DNA of 64,000 nucleotides from Epinephelus fuscoguttatus. Its lineage: Eukaryota > Chordata > Actinopteri > Perciformes > Serranidae. The notes below the pieces were generated by a model. It did no database searches. It was not told the DNA's origin and was given only the letters and a program-made list of their open reading frames with translations. The stretch is taken from the NCBI RefSeq assembly GCF_011397635.1, contig NC_064767.1, positions 21,316,537-21,380,536 of the forward strand, given 5' to 3'. Below are positions 10,801-22,495 of the stretch, piece after piece (position 1 is the stretch's first letter; every line of letters begins with the position of its first letter). A program made the position numbers and the translations under genes.

Positions 10801-13772
10801 GTCTGAAAACAAAGAAAGCTGCAGGTTAAGAGACTGCAACCGTCTATAAGACTGACCATAATCTGACATTCTTCCAACGTACATGCTCCACTCTTCCCTC
10901 TAGGGTTCTCATGAGCTTTCTCCTAAACTTCACATTTTTATTTAATCACTGTGTTGTGCTTTTCATCACTGGAGGTCTAGCCATTTGACCAAAGTCCCCC
11001 AATCTGCAGGCTTCTCCAAACGACTCGATGATACAAGTAATGAGCACTTTTTCATCTCATCATGCCTAATAGTGTATTGATTACACCCTGAAAGAAATGA
11101 CTACATCATCTCCTCAGTTGGCCTGTGTCATCATGAACAACCTCGACTTGTTACATTGCAGACATAAAGAGTAAGTACTACACAAAACCTCTCAACCTTT
11201 TCAAGCCGTAATGTGGAATATTGGATAGCGATCTATGGTCACATGAGGTCAACTAATCCCACTACGAGAATCCAGATCTTTTGTTGAATTTAAATTGGTG
11301 TTTTAGGGCTTGTTTACGCAAAGTTTCAACACATGTACCATGTGTTCTGTGGTCTGCTGTAAAAAAAAAAAAAAAAAAAAAAAGGCAGTAAAACTGTCCT
11401 CGCAGTTACTGCCATTGCTGCCAGCCGCAGTCAAGCACCATCCCTCCTCCTGTGCTTCTGTCGCTGTCTCCTCAGTGGGATAATCGGCCATTCTCCTGCA
11501 AGGTAATTCCTGCTCAGGAGTGCATGTGGCCGACACTGCGGAAATTCATTTTTTGGTTTAATTTCAGGCCTATTGATCGTGGAGCGCTTTACGGCTGCAT
11601 GACATCCATAATCACAACAATGGTGTGACAGCGGAGATAAATAATGTGGCAAAGGCACGGAGAGAAGGAGGGATGTAGGGATGAAAGGGACGCAAATTGA
11701 AAAAAAAAGAAAAAAAGAAGGAAGAGCCAGGTTCCATCTCTTACTGCATTCTGTATTAATTACCGAACGCCACACTATTACACCCTCCCAACTCCAACCC
11801 CTTCACCTGATTGATCTCCCCTCAGAGGCCATAGATTAGTTTTCTTCCCAAACTTATCTGAAATCTGTTTGTTTAAGCATCCATTAAAAGATAGGAGCCA
11901 GTGCTCTACAGTAATTACCAAGGATACTGTAATATCTATAATTATTATGATTAGTGAAGCAGAATTAAGTCACTGCCGTAGAAACCACAAGAGGCCAAAG
12001 CCATGGCATGATTATGAGGTTTTGCATATACTAATGCTGTTGTGGAGTGCAAGCTGGAGCGATGTTGCTGAAATGAATACAAGTTGATCCAGGCAACAGT
12101 GGATGCATACTAAGAGCGGAAATTATCAGACCAAACATTTAAGTTGTAGAAGCATGAAATGAATTAGTCCTGGTGGAGCATGTTGACCAATGCACAACAT
12201 ACCACTGTTTTTTCCTCCATTTAAAATTAGATACTTTCCCATTATTTGACACTTTTTATAGGATACCTGTGGAAATATGCACACATTCCCGGCACTCTAT
12301 TGAGTCATTTTCTCCTCAGTAAGCATAAACGCCTATTTCAGAGATGACGGGGGCCAGTGCGGTCACTGTTTGCGTGGGCAGAAACTTTAAGAGAACCCAG
12401 AGAGCTGGTTTAGGCCGGCAGCAGAGGCCACAGCAGGTCTTCGGCCTCAACTAGGTGTGTACACACGACTGTTTTTATATGTAACTCCACCACAACTTTG
12501 CTCAGTTCCACCTAACCCCCAGCTCAGGAACAGCTTTAAAGCTACGTTATAAATACATCACATAATGAGATGTGATAAATTGAAGTCCAAAATGTGACCT
12601 TTCGTAGTGTACATGCAGTTAAATGATAATAGTGTCCAGTAAACAGTGGTGGCGGTGATGCAGCAGTGCATAAAGCATGCCTCTTCTTGTTGTTGGAGTC
12701 TGAAGGGGCTGAAGGCTCCCGCTCATAAAATGTCTCAAGTCAGAAAGGCGATAAGGATGCAGAGTTAATGCGGCTTGGCACACGGTTTTATTTGTGCAGA
12801 GGCGGAGAAGTCCCGCTTCTGGAGAGGCGTAGAGCGGAGTGGATAGTGTTGCAGGACGGGAAGCAGTGGGGCGATGGAGGATGCTTAGCAGAGGCAGAAC
12901 TAGTAGGCGGGAGAAAGAGGAACTGACCGTTTTTATTACGGCCATATGAGAAGTACTTTGCAGCACTGAATTAATGTATGGAATATCAAAGACATTGTCA
13001 TTAACATGTAACAATCTGTTTCTGCAGGTATAGATTTATGTTTGGTAAGTTTTATTGGATGTAATGCAGAACTGTGGAATACAGTTATTGGATATTGTAC
13101 AAGCTTTTGCTTATAGACACTCTCTCTTGTCAATCATGCTAGATAATATCTTCTTTAGTGGCTTTCAAGCAAACAAATTTCTTCTGGATGTCATCCTCAA
13201 CAAAAGTGCCCAACAAAGCCTTGACCTCGTTGTTCATACATCTATCATGAAATCTCTTCTTCAGCTCCAGTCTGATTACTGTTGTTCACAGCACAATGAA
13301 CTACTGGTAACGCTAGTGTTCCTGACCAATTAACGATATTTATGTTGCAAGTTTCATCCAGAAAATTGCTGAACTTTTGGAGAGTACTACCATCCAAGCA
13401 CAGACTTTTTGTCAAGAACAAACGATAATCCAGGAACGAAATTTAGATTCATTAAAAGGACCTGAGTTCGTCCAAAGATTCTTGATCCCCTGCGAAAGTT
13501 TCTGGAGTGGTAACAGGGCTTTTTAGGGGTTAGGGTTAGGGTTAACTCTGGGGGGGATGTAGTGTTGCTTGTGGATATCTAAGCCAGTCATTTCAGCTAC
13601 TCTGTAAACACATATATCTAAATATGAATGCAGACACATTTTAATACAGCTAATGTAAAGTTACATCCTCATCAGACAATAGCTGATGAGTTCCAAGATT
13701 GCTTTTTGGCCAGTGCGTTCCACCTCTCCACACAGTCTGTTTACCTGCCATTTAAACGTGATTGGTCAATAC
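7892..13772. other. intergenic, no gene recognised
   Basis: There are only short open frames with no family resemblance. It contains a 23-bp poly(A) tract at 11361-11383 and a small GCGCGC/CACACA run near 8660-8685. A short GGGTTA run near 13525-13545 is too small to be a telomeric repeat of note. Confidence 0.5.
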
Positions 13773-14235
13773 TGGGGCGGCACAGTGGTGCACTGGTTAG
13801 CATTGTCACTTCACAGCAAGTGGGTTGCTGGTTCGAACCCAGGGTGGGGGAACAGAAGAAAGAAAGCAATCTGAGGTTTAACAAAAAAGAGTTGAGGACA
13901 TATGACCAAACTCTCACTCATAAACCCTCAGCTATGCAGTTCTCATTTTATCCTCACAGGCCCACTTCCTGTTTGCCGCACGTGTTTTTATTTGGGAGGC
14001 CCCCTTTGCCACCCCACCCTGACCCAATGGGGACCACAGTCGGCTCCACAATGGAGTCGGCTCCCCCACGAGGAGCTTGCATGTTCTCCCTATGCCAGCA
14101 TGGGTTTTCTCTAGGTACTCCAGCTTCCTCCCACAGTCCAAAGACATGCACATCGGGTTAACTGGTGACTCTAAATTGGGCATGGTTTGAATGGTTGTCT
14201 GTCTCTTTGTGTTAGCCCTGCAATAGTCTGTTGCC
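13773..14235 (+). mobile_element. dispersed tRNA-like (SINE-type) fish repeat, interrupted
   Basis: The head (GGGGCGGCACAGTGGTGCA, then TGGTTAGCATTG and GGTTCGAACCC) has the layout of RNA polymerase III A and B boxes. The tail (GCATGTTCTCCCTATGCCAG, TCCAAAGACATGCA, TTAACTGGTGACTCTAAATT) is the well-known downstream part of a very abundant teleost repeat. Between the two parts, at 13852-14056, sits a foreign 205-bp repeat. The assignment rests on recognition of wording, not on a database search. Confidence 0.65.
13852..14056 (+). repeat. 205-bp dispersed repeat, copy A (nested in the tRNA-like repeat)
   Basis: It starts ACAGAAGAAAGAAAGCAATC and ends GGCTCCACAATGGAG. A second copy of the same length lies inverted at 17823-18027, with about five differences in 205 bp by eye. 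It splits a tRNA-like fish repeat, which shows that it is mobile or was carried there by a mobile element. No open frame or poly(A) tail is evident, and I do not recognise the family. Confidence 0.8.
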
Positions 14236-16987
14236 CATAGATTGTGCATACATATCAAAAATCTGTCAATAGAGATTGCATTGTGGGAAATGTGTTTTCG
14301 GTTTTTTTTATCCACCAGTAAGGATATCTTAATATCTGCTGCATTGATTTCAACAATTTTTTCATCTGTCCACTGCAAGTCCCCACATTTTATAGAGTCC
14401 AACTCTAAATCAGTGACACTTGACATTGTGATATTGATTACAAAAACCCTGGTGACACTGGACATATCAATGTCTTACAGCATGTTCACACAAGAGCAAA
14501 AAGCAGCAAACTTTCAGAGCAAATCACTGTTCATGAGAATTGATTTTCAGCCATGTTGCATGAAGCCACTGTAAAACAATCATGGCTTGGTTTCTCTATC
14601 CTGAGCTGCAGGAATTCTCTGCTGCCATACATGCATACATAATGAGACAAGGCTTGGGAACAAAACAGTTTCTTGTTGGCGTTAGGGATGAGTGCCACTG
14701 GGAGTGAATTGTACAACAAGGCTCCACACCACTGATCAGCTATAGCTATTTGTATGTGAGTCAACACCCAGCCTGCTGTCTTTTTAGGGAGGGCCAGTGA
14801 CCCTATCATGGACACGACCTGTTAAGAGAAGCAGCCTTTTCTTATCTGCATGCCCTTGGAGTACGCGCCCATTGATATGCCACCTTGACTCTATCTTCAT
14901 GCCAAGATGCTTCCAATTATGCGAGCCGCTGGAGTGAGGCAGAGCGTGGGTTTCTGTACGATGAAAACTGGTCCATGGGTAATGTGATCCTGCTGCTTTT
15001 CCCCCCACAGGGATGGTTTCTGCTCATGGAGGGGTGGGGGGGGATTGAAAGAACAGCCAATTCTCTACTCAACACATCCCAGTTCACCACTTTTCCCACA
15101 GTCTCATGACCCCATTAGGTAGGCTGATCTATTTAGTGAATGGCTCATCACCGGGGCCTAAGCTCTGCGACAACCTGCATCTATTACACCCAGCACTTCT
15201 ATACATCATATGTGGGGATTTTCGCTGTGACATCACTTCCTGTGTTATCAATCTTTCTTGAGATGCGGCTTTTTATGCTGCCTGATGTCACCAGACAGCC
15301 GGGCGGAGGTGACCGCACGGTCAGGGCAGCCCCATGACTGACAGCAGCCTGTCAGCTGATGTGACAGGCTCAGTGTTGGACAGCCAATGGCAAAATAAGA
15401 GATAGATAAATGGAGAAGAAGTAAAGCGACTGAGTGTTTGTAGCCTGTGGAAGCTTCTTCACGTTTATGTCACATATTGGGCCTCAGTGCAGGAAGCGTT
15501 ACACAAACAAATTTCCTTTTATTTTGTTTGTATCCAGGATTTGTCATGTTTTGTTAGTAGCCAATGATTTCTGGGAATCACCAATGTTTTCTTATTTTTA
15601 AGAGAAAAATGTATGGGTGGTTGAGAGCACTTTTACCGATATAAGAGATTGTTTTCATCCCACATATTTGTCCAGTGCAAGGAAACTTAAGTTTTATATA
15701 TTCATAACATAATAATAACTGAGAATTCATAACTTTTACTTTACTTGAGTAAATTAATCTCATGCCACTCTCTATTTGTACTCCACTCTAGAATGAAATA
15801 CTGTACTTTTTACACCTCAACATATATTTGATGACTTAAGTCTCTTGTTACTTTACAAATTAAGATTTTTGCTCATTTTGACACAAGTTCTGACACTCTG
15901 GAAACCCACATTTACTTTGTTTAAGTTAATTTAACAGTAGGTTGATTTCACTACTGCCAAACTTATTCTTCTTGCAGCCTTTTTTTGGTGGCATCTCTCC
16001 AGTTCTTGGGCACATGTCGGAGTATTTGCACACAGCACATCACCTGCCCTCATATAGTCTTTAGAGGACGTTACCTGTGCTAATTGTAAGAGCAGATTTG
16101 GATGCTTAAGAGTTTTTGGTGCATCAGGAGTCGATTTCTCTTACTTTTTCTATTAACAGACAATTAAGAAAGAGAGAAATTTAAGACAAATGTCTCTGCA
16201 TGAGACCCATTTTTCTCCTCTTTTATGTCTATTTTCTTCTCAGGCTTCCCGGAATCAATTTGCTTTCTTATCTCAGTTTGCACTGTGGACAGTTTACACA
16301 GGACATAAGAAATCTAAACTCTTAGTGAGGAAATGCTGCTCTTGTCACTTTTTTTTTTCAGTTTCAAGTTTTCATTCATACCTGATTTATTTGGTTTCCC
16401 TCACTTCCAGAAGAGGGCAGCACTTCTTTATCAAACGTTATTGTAACTTGTGCCACATACAGTAATCTGACGTGTGAAGCGCCCCTGTGTAATTTATCGA
16501 GGAGAAGTATGCAGACAGAGGTCATCATCTTCAAAGTCGAGGAGGATGCTGCTCATTCCCTGCATGCTTCCCATCCCTTTAATCTCATCTCTCCCACTTC
16601 ACTATTTCAAAAAGGAAGCCATTCAGACTAAAGCGTAGTGTGTCACACACGCTGTGATTTATGAAAAGTGCACAATACAATTTACAGCAGACTTCAGTCA
16701 CTTCCACTTGTATTGCCTGTCGCCCTTCTCCTCTCCCTCTCTCTCTCTCTCTCTCAGCTCGCCTCACTTTTTTGTTCCCCCCCTCTCTCTCCCTCTTTGC
16801 TCCTGCTCCACCCTATAATCACGCCGGTTCATGGCTCTCATTTGGAGCGGTATATATAGCAGTAATTGTCAGGGTGCAGTACAGAGACTGGGCAGAGCAT
16901 GTGTACTCTCTCACAGGGCTGTTTTGCAATAAATCTCATACTAGAGAGGAGAGGATCGGGGTGGTGGGGGGTAAGTACGTGCACAAG

Positions 16988-17030
<43 letters not shown>

Positions 17031-17679
17031 TCACTCCAATGCTCAAGCAATACAGTAAGCACATAAAGAAGAAGATAACATTTTACAAGCACCTATGAAA
17101 AGGCATTGTACTAATTTGTAAGCGCCGTCTTTGTTTCTGTAAGTCATTATATCTCACTGACTGTTCATTTACGCTCTCAATGGGCCTGACATGGAAATTG
17201 AATGTGTCTCATAATGTGTTTTTCACTCAACAGGATGGGACAATTATGCAAATGCATTCATTATTCAGGAAAGCCTCTCCTTATCTGCAAATATTAACAA
17301 TCCCAGGTGATGAGTTAGGGCTCACATATCAGGTGGTCTGCTTATGATCCATGAGCACATGGAGACACGCTCACATACTGTTAACATGCAAAATAACAAT
17401 CAATTCTAAGTGGGAGAAAACACTAATGAGCCCTCTCATCAGTTTCTTAGATTACACAGCGGCAGCTCAACACCCTGAACTTGATAAAAAGCACGTCATC
17501 ATGAAGGCAGCACAACAGTTCCTATTGTGAAAGCAGCCATGTGGCTTTCAGCAGAGACATTCCTGCTCAGTAATCTGAAGTTTGATCACAAAAATCCCTC
17601 GTCATGTCTGTCTGCCGTATAAAACCATGGAACACCGCTTCCAAAAAAGATGATGGCAAAACCTGTCATGCACTCCAGT

Positions 17680-17680
<1 letters not shown>
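14236..17680. other. intergenic, no gene recognised
   Basis: It contains a short stretch resembling a fish dispersed repeat (about 15720-15890, 'cttttactttacttgagtaa' wording), a CT-rich run (16730-16800) and a GCGCGC-CA microsatellite (16987-17029). There is no supported coding frame. Confidence 0.5.
16987..17029. repeat. (GC)n(AC)n microsatellite
   Basis: A short GCGCGCGC run passes directly into about 34 bp of CA dinucleotides; such alternating purine-pyrimidine tracts can adopt Z-DNA. Confidence 0.95.

Positions 17681-17757
<77 letters not shown>
17681..17757. repeat. long (GT)n microsatellite
   Basis: About 77 bp of GT dinucleotide with a single TT interruption near 17691. It is the longest simple repeat in the window and lies about 65 bp left of repeat copy B. 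Confidence 0.95.
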
Positions 17758-17759
<2 letters not shown>

Positions 17760-17822
17760 GGGGTGGAGGGGGTTCCTTGTAGCTTGTATGGACAGGTCTG
17801 TCATTCAGGGAGCGCACACAGT

Positions 17823-18027
17823 CTCCATTGTGGAGCCGACTGTGGTCCCCATCAGGTCAGGGTGGGGTGGCAAAGGGGGCCTCCCAAATAAAAACACGTG
17901 CAGCAAACAGGAAGTGGGCCTGTGAGGATAAAATGAGAACTGCATAGCCGAGGGTTTATGAGTGAGAGTTTGGTCATATGTCCTCAACTCTTTTTTGTTA
18001 AACCCCAGATTGCTTTCTTTCTTCTGT
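17823..18027 (-). repeat. 205-bp dispersed repeat, copy B (inverted)
   Basis: This is the reverse complement of copy A at 13852-14056, with the same two ends and the same length. Differences are a handful of substitutions such as CTGAGG versus CTGGGG and GCCGCA versus GCTGCA. Unlike copy A, it is not inside the tRNA-like repeat. Confidence 0.8.
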
Positions 18028-20851
18028 CCTGATTCATCTTGACTGAGCGATTCGGTTCGCTTGGGTTTCACTTTGGATGTCCACGCTGCGCTGGAGATGT
18101 AATCTTACAAAATCACATTCTCTAAAAGCCAGTCCCAGACACTAGATACTAGTGTCTGCAAGTGTGATGAGATAATTTGAGCTCTTTCCAAGGTAGTGAC
18201 ATGTTTCCACAGAACAAGACAAACTGCAAAGACCAAGTGGCTTTATCTCTAACTTGCATTTTCTCTGGTAAAAAAGTCAGACTAAATAAAAGACTTTAAG
18301 ACCCAATATTAGTTCGGATAATCTGTGAAGTCCACCCTACTTGCTCACAGTGTGTGTGCACTTCCATGTGTGTTTATAGGAATACAGTATGCTGAAAGTG
18401 CATGAAAGGATGCTGAACGTGTGTGAGTACACTCTGTGCAGCCAGGTGCTTTCAAGTATTCCTTTCCTGTTTGCACAGCAGCTGTTTCATCCCAGTGAGT
18501 GACCACTTCACAGCTGCGCTGTTTTCTTTCTGGGTGGACTTGTCAGCTGTGATCAAATCAAACTTTTGTTAAGAGTAAATTTCCTTTCCAGACATAGCTG
18601 ATTACTCCACCCCGCTTCTCCCCGAGTTGATATGCTTGAATTTAGTCATTAATTCCTGGACACATTTGTGTATTTTTGTTACTGAAATAGTTAGGCGATT
18701 TCTCGGTTCCCATGAGGGGCAGTGTTTGCAAAGGATTAAGTCACTGAAAATCTAACAGCTTGAAAGGGTTGTCTTTGGGCCGCCTAGGCATTTTAGGGGA
18801 AACCTTGTAAAATAAAGTTCCAGTATTCCACCAGCCCTTAAGTGCATAAAAATTAAGCGCCCAGAGTGCATCAGTTTGGACAGATCAGATCTTCCCGCAA
18901 ATGACTCCCATGTATCAGAGCAGGTGGAGTGAAAATACAACATATTATATAGAATCTACTGTCGTCTTGATTCAGAACAAAAAAATCGAGCCACTTTCTC
19001 ATCAACAACATTCTGCAGCGTCATGTATTAGCAGCAAGAAGGAGGCAGGAAGCGGAGGACAGCTTAGTATGTGATGAAGTTTTATTGATTCACAGTAATG
19101 ATGAATGAATGGATTGCGATTTGGTCTTGAACTGAAATTTGCCTCTGATTCAGCCAGTGTCTATCCACAGTCATCCTAACTTTCTTTGAGGAAAACACGT
19201 AACAAAGCTTATCACCTTAATTACTTCAATTTCTACCTGTAAAATAAACATGTGGGTACTTTTTTTATGAGTGTATGCATCACAGCTAAAAGCAACCCTA
19301 ATCACATCACTTGAAACATTTTTTTTTTCTCTTTAGATGAGGTTAAAGTCCCTGAGAGCACAGCTTTCTATGAATATGATTGTAGATAAGCACCATGTAG
19401 CTCACACTCTCGGCTTTATAGACAAAAAGTAAAACACAACTGGCCATGGAAAACAATGTCCCAGTGCTACGCCTATAGCATGGGTACAATACAGTAATAT
19501 GAGAGTGGCGAATATGAACCCACTTAGAATATGGAATGGCATATAATTTTAAATAACACAGAACAGACCATAATATGTCAATAGCAACTGTACACAAGCA
19601 CAAACAAACAGAAAAGCGTATCAGTAAACACTCATTGAAGTTTTCATGTCTGCTAACATTTATATCTCCCTCAGTTTTTAGTAATGGGGCAAAAAAGTTT
19701 TCCTAAACAGCTACTCGTTTTTTCTGAACCCTCTTTGTGGGGTCAAAATCATTAAATCCCTGCGAGGAGGGAAACAATGTGCTAAAGAAATTAATTCAGT
19801 CTGCAGTTGTCTTTATGAGTGACTTGTCCTTTCCACAGCGTGTCCTGGAAACTGGCCATTAGAAAAAAACACGGCTTAACAGGTTTAACCACTAAGACAT
19901 TAAGCCAAACACATCAAACACATTAATGGGGTAACACAACATGATTAACACAAGTTCCATGTTGTAAAGCACAAGGAGTTGCATCACTGTTTGGTGTGGA
20001 GCTAAAACGCTAGCGAAGCAAGTGTAAAGAGAGATACAGTATATTTGAGCAGGCCCGGCTTTAGTAAAAATAAGGCCACTGTTTACTGTGTCAAAGCGTG
20101 AATTGAGGAGTTTATTTTCTCTCCCAGACAAACATGTTGTTCTTGTTGGGGAGCTGAAAAAGCCAGCTTGTGGTCTCTGTATGGCTGCCTACAAAAAGGC
20201 AGCTCTGCTAGTAAAAACTGTATGTCTGCATAAGTCTTTCTCCGAACTTCATCCCCCTTTCTCTTTCTGTCTCACTTCCTCAGTCTTTCTTTAAATCACT
20301 GTCTCACTGAATCACTCAGAGTCGGACTCGTAGCTTGTGTAAAGATGGATTCCCGCTCTCCCTGTGATTCCCTAAGTTACAATTCCATGGTGTTTCTTTA
20401 TAAAGCACACGCTGTAGCCCTAACCTTAACTGTAACCTTAAGTCTAACCCAAACAGACGTAATTAAAAGGCTTTTTATACGCTCTCAAAACCCAGCCTGC
20501 CTGCCTGCCACAATACTGTGGTTTCTCCCTCCCATCGCAGAGGCTGGAGGAGAAAAACTGTACAGTTACAGTTGTTTTAATAACAAAAATAAATCAACAA
20601 TTATTCTTCTGTATCATGGGAACGATCTAATATTATGCCCTGTATGAAATCAGTTTTTCCTTCCTGGTTAATAACGTCAGAAAAAAAATCAGTATTGTTA
20701 ATTAAGCGCTAGCTAACAAACTCTTTACTGAGCATGCTGTGTATGTGTGAAAACCATGAATAAATAAAGTTACAGCATAAATAGTACATTGAATATGAAA
20801 ACTAAACACAAACCTTATATTTCACTTTCTCAAATGTAAAACACAATAAAG
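18028..20851. other. intergenic, no gene recognised
   Basis: Unique-looking sequence with only short frames; no transposon ends or RNA gene signature seen. Confidence 0.5.
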
Positions 20852-20867
20852 TGTTTTTAGATATACA
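20852..20867 (+). repeat. 16-bp direct repeat at the left edge of the Tc1 element
   Basis: TGTTTTTAGATATACA occurs here and again at 22480-22495, bracketing the Tc1 element. A normal Tc1 insertion duplicates only TA, so a 16-bp duplication is anomalous. Confidence 0.85.
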
Positions 20868-22480
20868 GTACAGGCCAAAAGTTTGGACACACCTTCTCAT
20901 TCAATGCGTTTTCTTTATTTTCATGACTATTTACATTGTAGATTCTCACTGAAGGCATCAAAACTATGAATGAACACATGTGGAGTTATGTACTTAACAA
21001 AAAAGGTGAAATAACTGAAAACATGTTTTATATTCTAGTTTCTTCAAAATAGCCACCCTTTGCTCTGATTACTGCTTTGCACACTCTTGGCATTCTCTCC
21101 ATGAGCTTCAAGAGGTAGTCACCTGAAATGGTTTCCACTTCACAGGTGTGCCTTATCAGGGTTAATTAGTGGAATTTCTTGCTTTATCAATGGGGTTGGG
21201 ACCATCAGTTGTGTTGTGCAGAAGTCAGGTTAATACACAGCCGACAGCCCTATTGGACAACTGTTAAAATTCATATTATGGCAAGAACCAATCAGCTAAC
21301 TAAAGAAAACGAGTGGCCATCATTACTTTAAGAAATGAAGGTCAGTCAGTCCGGAAAATTGCAAAAACTTTAAATGTGTCCCCAAGTGGAGTCGCAAAAA
21401 CCATCAAGCGCTACAACGAAACTGGCACACATGAGGACCAACCCAGGAAAGGAAGACCAAGAGTCACCTCTGCTTCTGAGGATAAGTTCATCCGAGTCAC
21501 CAGCCTCAGAAATGGCAAGTTAACAGCAGCTCAGATCAGAGACCAGATGAATGCCACACAGAGTTCTAGCAGCAGACCCATCTCTAGAACAACTGTTAAG
21601 AGGAGACTGCGCGAATCAGGCCTTCATGGTCAAATAGCTGCTAGGAAACCACTGCTAAGGAGAGGCAACAAGCAGAAGAGATTTGTTTGGGCCAAGAAAC
21701 ACAAGGAATGGACATTAGACCAGTGGAAATCTGTGCTTTGGTCTGATGAGTCCAAATTTGAGATCTTTGGTTCCAACGTGTCTTTGTGAGAGAAGGTGAA
21801 CGGATGGATTCCACATGGCTGGTTCCCACTGTGAAGCATGGAGGAGGAGGTGTGATGGTGTGGGGGTGTTTTGCTGGTGACACTGTTGGGGATTTATTCA
21901 AAATTGAAGGCACACTGAACCAGCATGGCTACCACAGCATCCTGCAGCGACATGCCATCCCATCCGGTTTACGTTTAGTTGGACGATCATTTATTTTTCA
22001 ACAGGACAATGACCCCAAACACACCTCCAGGCTGTGTAAGGGCTATTTGACCAAGAAGGAGAGTGATGGAGTGCTGCGGCAGATGACCTGGCCTCCACAG
22101 TCACCGGACCTGAACTGCCCAATCGAGATGGTTTGGGGTGAGCTGGACCGCAGAGTGAAGGCAAAGGGGCCAACAAGTGCTAAACACCTCTGGGAACTCC
22201 TTCAAGACTGTTGGAAAACCATTTCAGGTGACTACCTCTTGAAGCTCATGGAGAGAATGCCAAGAGTGTGCAAAGCAGTAATCAGAGCAAAGGGTGGCTA
22301 TTTTGAAGAAACTAGAATATAAAACATGTTTTCAGTTATTTCACCTTTTTGTTAAGTACATAACTCTTTACTGAGCATGTGTTCATTCATAGTTTTGATG
22401 CCTTCAGTGAGAATCTACAATGTAAATAGTCATTGAATATAAAGAAAACACATTGATTTCATTTCAAATGTGTCCAAACT
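20866..22480 (+). mobile_element. Tc1/mariner transposon with long inverted repeats, defective
   Basis: The left end reads CAGTACAGGCCAAAAGTTTG, next to a TA. Inverted arms of about 267 bp (20866-21134 and about 22215-22480) match each other, and the right arm includes the end of the transposase coding sequence. At the right, the sequence stops after GTGTCCAAACT, so the outermost 14 bp (CAGTACAGGCCAAA on the left) are missing. Between the arms lies a broken transposase gene. The element cannot move by itself: one end is lost and the gene is frameshifted. It sits about 0.9 kb downstream of the loxl4 stop codon. Confidence 0.92.
21278..22322 (+). pseudogene. Tc1 transposase, frameshifted
   Basis: Tc1 transposases cut and paste their element through an N-terminal paired-like helix-turn-helix DNA-binding region and a DDE catalytic domain. 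ATG at 21278 opens MARTNQLTKEN, then the frame is lost; the main frame resumes near 21313 (VRKIAKTLNVSPSGVAKTI, a helix-turn-helix). A second break near 21780, after FEIFGSN, shifts the rest to another frame that starts around 21786. The catalytic residues can be seen: first D in LWSDESKF, second D in QQDNDPKHTS, and E in PIEMVWGELDRR. One residue (C) appears inserted in SPDLNCPIE relative to the usual SPDLNPIE. The family length is about 340 residues, and the pieces here together cover nearly all of it. The stop is at 22320-22322. Non-functional. Confidence 0.9.
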
Positions 22481-22495
22481 GTTTTTAGATATACA
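22480..22495 (+). repeat. 16-bp direct repeat at the right edge of the Tc1 element
   Basis: Second copy of TGTTTTTAGATATACA, immediately after the truncated right arm of the transposon. Confidence 0.85.

Noticed and set aside
13525..13545. Telomere-like GGGTTA run
   Set aside because: Only about three units; too short to argue for an interstitial telomere or a fusion point.
17586..17925. Open frames through the GT/CA microsatellite
   Set aside because: Poly Val-Cys and Thr-His strings come from the dinucleotide repeat; no gene signal.
20417..20452. Degenerate CCTAACC/TAACCTTAA run
   Set aside because: Imperfect and short; chance or old repeat remnant.
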